Positions 56,197-64,000 of a stretch of 64,000 bases of DNA are shown in pieces. The stretch is from Rhizophagus clarus. Taxonomy: Eukaryota; Glomeromycota; Glomeromycetes; Glomerales; Glomeraceae. A program made the translations under genes and the position numbers. The DNA lies in contig BLAL01000090.1 of NCBI GenBank assembly GCA_015698045.1, positions 124,001 to 188,000 on the forward strand, written 5' to 3'. The notes beneath the pieces were generated by a model. It saw only the letters and a list, made by a program, of their open reading frames with translations. It was not told the DNA's origin and did not search any database. Numbering within the stretch: position 1 is the stretch's first letter; each line of letters opens with the position of its first letter.

Positions 56197-57107
56197 ATGA
56201 TTTTAATATTTTTACGTCGCAAATATCGTTAATTAATTTTGTTTATATCATATGTTGTATCATATTAGCAACAAAAAGCTGAAAAAAACTGAAAAGGAAA
56301 AGGAAGGGCTACGGAAGACAAAGAACTCCATGAAATATTTGATGCAGACGAATATTATTAATATATTTTATATTTATTTTTTTTGGTTATATAATTATTA
56401 CTGGATATTTTATATTTTTTTTGTACGGTTGATTATATGCAGGTTGGTTTATATAATTATCTTATATTACTATATACTATATACGTCAATATATATAAAA
56501 TAAATGGTTTTTATTTGCTTATAAAATACAAAATGATGCTTTATTATTTGACCTTGAAAAACCTCTAGTTCGACCTATTTATCAATTATATTCAGATTAT
56601 ATACAGTAGTCGAATATAGTTTTTTTAAGGGTCGAATAAATATGTAATAATGTCCTAATATAGGTAAAATGATGGTCGAATTTTCTTTCCAAATTTGAGA
56701 CGATTGGCACCCTAAATGCGCTAAAAAAATCGGCCTCAATTTGACATAGGTTAGATCGTCATTCGACCTATATTCGATCTGGTCAAATTTAGGCCGAATT
56801 GTCCTTTTTCGACTAGTGCGAATATTTTGATAGTAAATTTATAAATATTCATACAAAATTGATTGAGAAATGATATTTTAAAAATTACTAATTATTATAT
56901 AAATTATAGAAGTATAATTGCAAGTACAATTTTAACCATAACTTGTGTTACCTAAAATTTTACTGTGTTATTTTGGTTATTAATTTTAAAGCCATTAATC
57001 TATAGCCCATAAAAATTTTAAGCTTTGGCCAAATTTCTGTGACTTTGGCCAAAGTTTTAAAGTCTAATATCATCTAATTTCTTTACAGAAACTTGGAGTT
57101 CTAAGTT

Positions 57108-57352
57108 GACGTCAATTTGATATTGATTTGACATATTCACGATATCATAATTGAAAATTGAATCGATATAGTTAAGTTTGAACTTAAATATACTGATTTG
57201 ATGTTAATTTGATGTTGATTTATGACAGCATCGAATCAACATCAAATTAACATACGATTCAATATATTAATGGTATCATAGTGATATCATTAAAAGTTTA
57301 AAAAATATTAGTTTGATATCAAAACTATATTGTACTAATATCAAATCGACAT
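57108..57352. repeat. Foldback sequence with a 20-bp perfect hairpin
   Basis: ATGTTAATTTGATGTTGATT at 57201-57220 is exactly complementary to 57234-57253 across a 13-base loop. The outer parts (GTCAATTTGATATTGATTTG near 57111 and its rough inverse near 57345) extend the symmetry. Likely a palindromic MITE; no target duplication was identified. Confidence 0.6.
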
Positions 57353-57987
57353 CTCAAAACTATTGTTTCAAATTTTAAATACCAAAAATTTTGACAAAAT
57401 TAGCAAGCCTGAAAGACTTTCACTAAAGTCTAATGAATTGTTAGATTATATTAATGATGATTAGGGTTCTTAATCGAGTCAATTAAACTCAATTAATCAT
57501 TGAGTCAATCAATTAATTGACCCAAATATTCGTAATTCAATTATGATTGATCACACGTGATCGATAGTAAAACTCACCAATCAACAATTTCGATCAATCA
57601 AAAAGAAAATTTTGATTGATCAATTAAGAAAATTTTTATATAAATACGATAAATATGAAAGATATTATGAAAAAAAATATTTTATCATAAAATTTTGTTT
57701 ATTCAAACTTAGCCATATTTAATTTAATATTTATTTGTTAATTTAGATTTTTTTTTTATTTGTGAAATAAAATCTAATTAGTTTTATTACTTTCATAAAT
57801 CATAACGTAAAATGTTAAGTTTTAATAATTAATAAATTATTTTTTTAAGACAAAAGCTTAACTATTTAATCAATTAAGTAAAGAACCTAGAGAATTTAAT
57901 GGTATGTTACTATGTTTTGAATTTAAATGAAATATATTTATTATATTTTTAACTGACTATTATTTTTTATACATTAGGAAATTTTAT

Positions 57988-58330
57988 AGTGCGAAAAGTT
58001 GCGAAAGATTACGCATCATAATATTTTGTAAGTTTTCAGACCCGCCGCAAGTTTGCGGAAGAGTAATATTTCGTAACTTTTTAAAATATTTCAAAATATT
58101 ATGATATGCAAAGTTTCGTAATTTTACATAATATTTCATAAGTTTTCAGACCCACCGCAAGTTTGTGTAAGCGTAATATTTTATAACTTTTTAAAATATT
58201 TCAAAATATTACAATATGCAAAGTTTCGTAATTTTACGGTTTGTAATATTGTGTAATTTTATTGCGTAATATTTCGCAACTTTTTAAAATATTTTGACGA
58301 TTCGTAATTTTACATAAATATTTTGTAATG
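57988..58330 (+). repeat. Dispersed AT-rich repeat (ATAGTGCGAAAAGTTGCG family)
   Basis: Two and a half ~118-bp units with CCGCAAGTTTGCGG, TTTTAAAATATTTCAAAATATT and CGTAATTTTACG. Opposite orientation to 20765-21012. CCGCAAGTTTGCGG and several other words are self-complementary. Confidence 0.7.
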
Positions 58331-58504
58331 TTTCAAAATTCATTTTTGTACTATAAGTTTATATAATGTATATTTTATTAGATATAATATGAATTAAATT
58401 ATAAAAATTACAAGTATTTATTACTATATACAGAATATATAAAAGTAAAAAAAGAAAGAGTAACGATACAATTAGATGTAAAAAGAAGAGAAACAGCTAT
58501 AGTA

Positions 58505-59140
58505 ACGTTGGTATTAGATATAAAGATAAAAGAAATATTGTTAGTATTGTTAGTATTAAGGTAAAAAGAGTTAAAGAAACAGTAAAAGGAGTAAAAGAAA
58601 CATGGATATTATCGTTAGTATTAAAGTACAAGTAAAAAGAAATAAAGGAAACGTAGATAGTATTGTTAGTATTATGACATAAAGTAACAAAGAGGTAAAA
58701 AAAACGCGTTAATATTAAAATAATTAGTATTAATAAATAAATATTTCTATACCTGCAAAGTAATTGAACAAAAGAAAATAAAGAGAAAGGAAAAAATAAA
58801 CATATTGTTAGTATTGTTAGTATCGTTAGTATTAAAGTACAAGTAAAAAGGAATAAAGGAAACATGGATATTATTGTTAGTATTACGATACAAAGTAACA
58901 AAGAGGTAAAAAAAATGCATTAATATTAAAATAATTAGTATTAATAAATAAATATTTCTATACCTGCAAAGTAATTGAACAAAAGAATAAAGAAATAAAG
59001 AGAAAGAAAAAAATAAACATGTTGTTAGTATTGTTAGTATCGTTAGTATTAAAGTACAAGTAAAAAGGAATAAAGAAAACATGGATATTATTGTTAGTAT
59101 TATGATACAAAGTAACAAAGAGGTAAAAAAAAACACGTTA
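58505..59140. repeat. Three tandem ~215-bp repeats next to the LTR
   Basis: GTAACAAAGAGGTAAAAAAA occurs at 58684, 58895 and 59112 (spacing 211 and 217). Units include many GTTAGTATT words (a 9-bp sub-repeat) and CTATACCTGCAAAGTAATTG. Open minus-strand frames through it are artefacts of the repeat. Confidence 0.8.
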
Positions 59141-59144
59141 ATAT

Positions 59145-59579
59145 TGTTACATAAGATTTTATAAATTAGATTATTCTAGTATAATCTATATGAATAAAAA
59201 AAGTTAGGAAATTTATAGGGTAATCTAGAAAATTGTAGTACCCGGAATTAGGATTTAAGACAAATCTAGAAAGTAATAGATTTAGAATAAGATAGAAAGA
59301 TTAAAGATTATAAAAGGAAGAGAATTTGGATTAAGTGAAAGGAAGAAGTTTATGCGTTAAACTTAAATTACAGTTAACTGTCACTTGTATTTATTAATAA
59401 AGACAATTAGGTTGTATGCGTTACAACTGAAAACTTTATTAATAATCTGATCATAAATTATAAACGATAATAAAAGTATTAGCCTTCAGACTATAAATAA
59501 ACTTGCTCTCTAAAGTTAAACTCGTTTGTTATTCCAGATCACGTGTAACTTTTCAGTCGGTTGCATTCGCTGGGTAACA
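59145..59579 (+). repeat. 5' LTR of a Ty3-type retrotransposon
   Basis: Begins TGTTAC and ends GTAACA, the expected TG...CA inverted termini, 435 bp. Immediately downstream is TTTGGTGCGAGTTGGG (59581 on), in the position of the tRNA primer binding site. TATAAAAGG near 59315 is a plausible promoter box. The 3' LTR lies beyond the window. Confidence 0.75.
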
Positions 59580-59801
59580 ATTTGGTGCGAGTTGGGTGGA
59601 CTACAACATTCAACCGCACAGTAATAAATTGTTCCTATATATATATATCCAAACTTCTCCCTGATTGTCATAATCTATTACACCTTAAATAACGAGCAAG
59701 ACATCTTACTATTAATCCTTAGAGTTACCACTTGACTAAAATAAAAATAAATAAATAAAGATTCGAGTGATCTTACTGATAGTGTTATTCGATATTATCC
59801 A

Positions 59802-62405
59802 ATGGCCTCACCCCAGAATTCAGATAAGAAGGTTCCTGCAAAAAGGCCTGATGGGACCACTTCTTTTATCACCAACCAGACCAAAGGAAAGAGTCCAGAT
59901 ACTGCTGATGCAAATATCGTTCCTAACTTGACTCTGAGAACTCTTAACGCGAATAAAAAGTATATCGACCAGGTTAAGAGTCACCATCAGCAGCACCAAC
60001 AACATAACATTAACCAGACCGCCTTACCAGAGGAAATAATCAAACAATACCCTGATCCTACTTGTAGGGTATGCTATCCAGAACCTAAAAAGAACATGTT
60101 ATCGGTCGAATTTCGTAACTTTTGGTTCGACTGGTTCCGATCTCTATACAGCGTCAGTCACTATAATGGTCACACAGTATATCTCTTTGATGAAGCAGTA
60201 AAAGAGAAAGATCAAGATAAAAGAATAAATTTGTTGCAACATATGGTTTTTACCATTTGATATAAAAACATGCCAGCCGAAGGTTTAGAGAACGTCGTGG
60301 CCGACATTGCTCAAACATGGGACACGACCGCAGGATTTGTTCGTATGGAAAGATTAATCAAACAACCTAGCGATCCGAATAATGATGATGGTGATCAGAA
60401 GGATGATGACGATGAGGAGGTAGTTAGTCGCCATGGTCAGAGCGGAATAAATGAGGATGATGATGACTCCAATGATTATGTACTAAGGATACCTGATAGT
60501 TCCGAACCAACTCAAGAAATTCCAAAATTAACCGAACCGGAGCAGGAAAGACTTGACCGGAACTTACAACATTTCAAGTTGACTACGCTAGAAAGTAGTA
60601 TAAACGATGCCCTCAGAAACATCGTTAAAACCGAACCATTAGAGATAAAATCAGCCCCTAATTCGCCTATTCCGAAATCATCCTTTAACAACGCCTACGT
60701 TCCGGTAACAAACGTAAATACGCATGCAACTATCATACTGGAATATTCTGTCGGAACATTTTCTTGAAAAGATAAAACAACGAATGTTGGTATCGGACAT
60801 ACGAATGCTCAATACGTTAACCGAATAGATGCCCTTTTTAATAACGAAATAAATGAATTAAAGGATAATAAAATCGAAGGAGGATACAACTTGATTATTA
60901 ATGATACCTTATTCGAACAAATAGAAGAAGGAGATTCCGGACCGATAAATTTTAACAACACTCTTCCTTCGTATATGACGACCATTACCAATCCGAGCAT
61001 ATCTACGGCAAAAACTGTCAGACTGGATGTTACGATCAGAAATCTGACTATTGGCAATATAAACTTAGGAGGTAGTAGTTCGGGTTCTATCAAAGTACAA
61101 GGAACTACTCAAGTAAAATTCAAATCACCAGTTAAAAAAAGTATACCAACCGGTAATTTCAGCACAACACAGCCGTTTTTAGATATAAATCTGGCTCTTA
61201 CTACCAATCCGAATATTGTAGCAGTTCCTTTAAGTGGTGGTAATCTCCATAACATCACTACTTCAAATGTATCCTCGCAAAATACACAGCCCGCTTATCC
61301 TATTATTCAACCGGTACCTACGGATAACGCGGATTTGCTTACTCAATTGCTATAAGGATTTAATCAAATCCTCTCTGCCAACCAACACCACTCGTCACCT
61401 ACCTCAAATATTCGAAAGGAATCTAGGTTGGTGGATTTTCCCAAGTTCAAAGGAGGGAGCCAAGACCCTATAGAATGGTTGAAAGCATTTGATAGGGCAT
61501 GTAAGGCGAATTGTGTCAGTATGGATAGACGAATGGATGTGGTGCCCTCCTATTTGAAAGGAACAGCTTTGACATGATTCAATACTGTGGGAGCTCGCGA
61601 ATGGGAAAATTCTCTAAATAGGAATCAATCTTTTACACACCTCTTTGAAGCACAATTTTGTAACCCATTCAAAATGTCTCAGTGGAAGCACCAACTCAGG
61701 AATAGGAAGCAGAGAGCTGGAGAAACTATAGATGAGTATACTTCAGCTATGGAAGAACTATGGAAACGAATAGATCCAAAGAGAAAAAGAACAGAGTTGG
61801 ACCGAATATCGGAATATGTAGAAGGGCTAAGACCTGAGTTTATAGTGCCTGTGCAATCCGCAATGCCACAAACTGTAAAAAAAACCATTAACAAAGCCAA
61901 GGCTACTGAAACTGCCTTTTCAATGGAGACAGATTTATCCGCATATTCCTTAACCCCTGGATACCTCCCTAATCTGTATGGTGCCGCTATACCAGCCCAA
62001 GTGGCGCATGCGGCTTTTGTTTCGCGAAATTTGTCTACCCCTAGTGTTGCGACTGATAGTATAGAAGAAATTATTGAAAGAAAGTTAAAAGAACAAATAG
62101 AAAGAGTACTAAATAGAAATAATTATAATAATAGTTATAACAACAGTAGTAACAATAACATAAGGCGAAATAATAGGGATAAGGAGTGTTACAACTGTAA
62201 TAAAAAGGGGCACATTGCTCGAGAGTGTTGGAATAAAAATAAAGATCAATCAAACAGGCCGAATAATAGAGGAAATAACCGAAATAACAACAATAATAGT
62301 AATGTTAACCATTATAATTACCAATCCAACAGTCGGCAAGGTAATAATCAGCCGAACCAAGCAAGAGGAGATTACAACAATAGTTCGGCCCAATCGTTAA
62401 ACTAA
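59802..62405 (+). pseudogene. Ty3-type Gag, four in-frame stops
   Basis: One frame from ATG 59802 to TAA 62403-62405, interrupted by TGA 60258, TGA 60765, TAA 61353 and TGA 61576. The C-terminal third has the capsid domain (FPKFKGGSQDPIEWLKAF, SYLKGTALT-stop-FNTV, KRAGETIDEY-like YTSAMEELW, ISEYVEGLRPEF) and a CCHC knuckle CYNCNKKGHIAREC (near 62187). The N-terminal two thirds are long and unusual, with CRVCYPEPKK and an acidic stretch. At least three stops stand where Trp is expected (for example LT-stop-FNTV). Packages the RNA genome in intact copies. Confidence 0.8.
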
Positions 62406-62435
62406 AGAGTGTACCTCCTGAGGGTGAGAGTACAC
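62396..62435 (+). promoter_or_regulatory. -1 ribosomal frameshift signal at gag-pol junction
   Basis: Slippery heptamer G TTA AAC (62396-62402) directly before the gag stop TAA; 6-base spacer; stem 409-417 with 426-435 (GTGTAC and CTC against GAG and GTACAC, one bulged A). The loop GAGGG (62420-62424) can pair with CCCTC at 62447-62451, giving a possible pseudoknot. A -1 slip enters the pol frame. Confidence 0.75.
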
Positions 62436-64000
62436 CTATTAAAAATCCCTCTTTGATAAAAGAAAAAGACCGGAATTCTTTTATCAGTTACAATATTTCC
62501 AACCTTAATGATAATAATTATAATAATGATAAATTAATTAATGATGAAAGTTTTGATCAAGATTACAATAAAAATCTGAAAGTTACTAATGCAAATAAGC
62601 TTGAACAACGTGCTACTATAAAAATAATGGAAGCTTCGAATAACCCAATCACCAAAGGAGAAATAGATGACTGGAACAAATTCTTAGAGGAAATTGCCAC
62701 TACCCAGGATTCAGAAAATGAAAAACAACTAAATAGCCGAATAGATTATAATACGAAGGATGTAAAAGATGCTTTATTTGGTGAAGCTGTAGTATTTGGA
62801 GAACGAATAAATGTGATTATTGATTCTGGATCAAAGGGGAGTGTTATTTCAAAGCAGTTTTTAGACCGTAAACAACAGGATATTGATAGCCCAGCACATT
62901 TCAGATTAATTGATATACAAGGAAATCGTACTTGCCCATTAGGAATAAAGCACAACGTGCAAGTAAATATTGAAGGATATGATGTTGGAATAGATATGGT
63001 TGTGACTGAATCCAAGGATTATAATATTGTTTTAGGTAATGATTGGATTAGTAAAGTCCGCACCACCTTGGATTATAATAATGGACTTTTAACTATACTT
63101 ACACCACATGGAACAGTTACTACAGCCGTAACATGCTGGGATAACATTAAAAATCTGTTACAATTTCATCCAATCCCACAAGTATCAATTGAGAATCCCA
63201 GTGAATTAGAGTTAGAAGGGGAAGATGAAAATGTGGAATCGCAAACTTTCTTTTTTAATGTACAACAAACCTCGAATATTACTCAAATAGAAGGAGATGT
63301 ATATCCAAATGAATGTTTACAATATTGGATAAAGAAGTTCAGAAGTAATGATCAAAAACAGTGGAAAGGGCCAGGAAAGTGTTAGTGTGAAAAGAAATTA
63401 AAAGAACAACAACAATGTAAAGTCTGTTACAAACGATGGGAGGATTGCGCCTTGTACTCTATGATCAGTCCTACAGATGATCCCTTCTATAAAGTGCAAC
63501 TTGAACAAGATGATGTGTTACTATATATAACATCGGAGAAATCAATTGCTATCGGAGAAATTAATAATACACAAAAGGAGAAATTGACAACCTTACTACA
63601 GAAATATGCACATCTTTTTGCCACTAAAAAGGAAGAGTTGGGTCGTACTAATATTGTAAAACATTCTATTTATACTGAAAATATTCCTCCCATACGTCAA
63701 AAATTTTATAGGACTTCCCAAAAAGAGCAGAAGCATATTGATAAGGAAATTAAGGAGATGTTGTATTATAATATTATTAGGCCATCTACAAGCGAATGGG
63801 CATCCCCTGTTATTTTAGTACCCAAGAAAAATGGAAAGTTACGATTTTGTGTAGATTATCGCCAATTAAATAAAGTTACTAAAAAAGATAATTATTCTCT
63901 TCCGCGAACAGACGAAATTTTTGACTCACTAGGAAAGGCCCAATGGTTTACTTCATTAGATCTGGCCTCAGGATACTGGCAGGTAGAAATGAAGGAAGAA
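62403..64000 (+). pseudogene. Ty3-type Pol: protease and reverse transcriptase (partial)
   Basis: The frame is -1 to gag and overlaps its end; it has no early ATG. Protease: NVIIDSGSKGSVIS (near 62815, catalytic DSG) and IVLGNDWISK. After TAG at 63383-63385 (GKC-stop-CEKK, expected Trp) a Cys-rich linker CKVCYKRWEDC precedes RT: IIRPSTSEWASPVILVPKKNGKLR, FCVDYRQLN and FTSLDLASGYWQVEM. The window ends before the YxDD box, RNase H and integrase. Classic Ty3/gypsy order. Apart from the TAG the visible part is open. Confidence 0.85.

Larger units (their letters stand above)
48797..56818. mobile_element. Plavaka/CACTA-like DNA transposon, 8.0 kb
   Basis: Termini CACTAGTCGAAAAAG on both ends in inverted orientation, continuing (A/G)A(A/C)A(A/T)TT(T/C)GGCC. 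Subterminal DNA at both ends repeats (T)TTGGCC(T/A) and TCGACCTA-like words, as is common for CACTA elements. Flanks are CAA and CGA, a near-match to a 3-bp duplication. It contains a Plavaka-type transposase gene (minus) and a second multi-exon gene (plus), plus tandem arrays at 52428-52562 and 53290-53565. Confidence 0.8.

Noticed and set aside
58497-59136. Minus-strand Leu/Ile/Phe-rich ORFs as membrane proteins
   Set aside because: They are translations of the ~215-bp tandem repeats with GTTAGTATT sub-repeats.
4447-63385. Nuclear genetic code with UGA = Trp
   Set aside because: TGG is used normally, TAG and TAA also interrupt genes, and CGA-to-TGA changes occur; decay explains the pattern better.

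Overview
The window looks like a gene-poor, transposon-rich stretch of a very AT-rich fungal nuclear genome. The families present (Plavaka/CACTA-like, hAT, DIRS-like, an APE-type non-LTR element, Ty3-type LTR elements, short GT-AG introns, multi-copy C2H2 and Myb/SANT-like host genes) resemble what is known from Glomeromycotina such as Rhizophagus. That assignment is inference; no marker gene is present.

Layout. 1-1990: decayed DIRS-like retroelement (minus strand) with a clean 234-bp MITE in it. 2146-2943: small C2H2 gene. 3070-6584: non-LTR retrotransposon cut off in its endonuclease. 6585-20759: a 14.2-kb DNA element with ~695-bp terminal inverted repeats (TIRs), the main object of interest. 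20765-23226: dispersed repeat and a decayed gene of a multi-copy family. 23250-26090: AT-rich DNA with a MITE. 26091-28234: intron-containing host gene. 28235-39040: sparse fragments and a ~78-bp minisatellite inside a TIR-bounded element. 39043-39790: three 246-bp tandem repeats. 39922-42638: hAT element with perfect 8-bp target duplication. 43963-48150: Myb/SANT-RS gene and two more members of the multi-copy family. 48797-56818: 8-kb Plavaka/CACTA-like element with transposase and a second multi-exon gene. 57100-59140: foldback and tandem repeats. 59145-64000: 5' part of a Ty3-type retrotransposon.

The 14.2-kb element combines a Polinton/Maverick-type toolkit (retrovirus-like integrase with C-terminal chromodomain, family-B DNA polymerase, superfamily-3 helicase, A32/FtsK-like packaging ATPase, Zn-ribbon protein) with a retrotransposon-type capsid module: a Ty3-like Gag followed in the -1 frame by a retropepsin-like protease, joined at an A AAA AAA slippery heptamer. 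No jelly-roll capsid-sized ORF and no adenain-like protease is visible. A second, capsid-C-terminal-domain-only Gag-like ORF lies next to the left TIR. My hypothesis is a protein-shelled DNA transposon or virus-like element in which Gag/protease replaced the usual jelly-roll capsid and cysteine protease. Several genes (integrase, polymerase, ATPase) carry stops, so this copy is not autonomous, but Gag and most of the helicase are open.

The Ty3-type element at the right end shows a textbook -1 frameshift signal (G TTA AAC, 6-nt spacer, stem-loop and possible pseudoknot) at its gag-pol junction, a useful comparison for the DNA element. Across unrelated elements most disabling stops lie where a Trp or CGA-Arg codon is expected, and the two TIR copies differ almost only by transitions, suggesting decay by C-to-T deamination.
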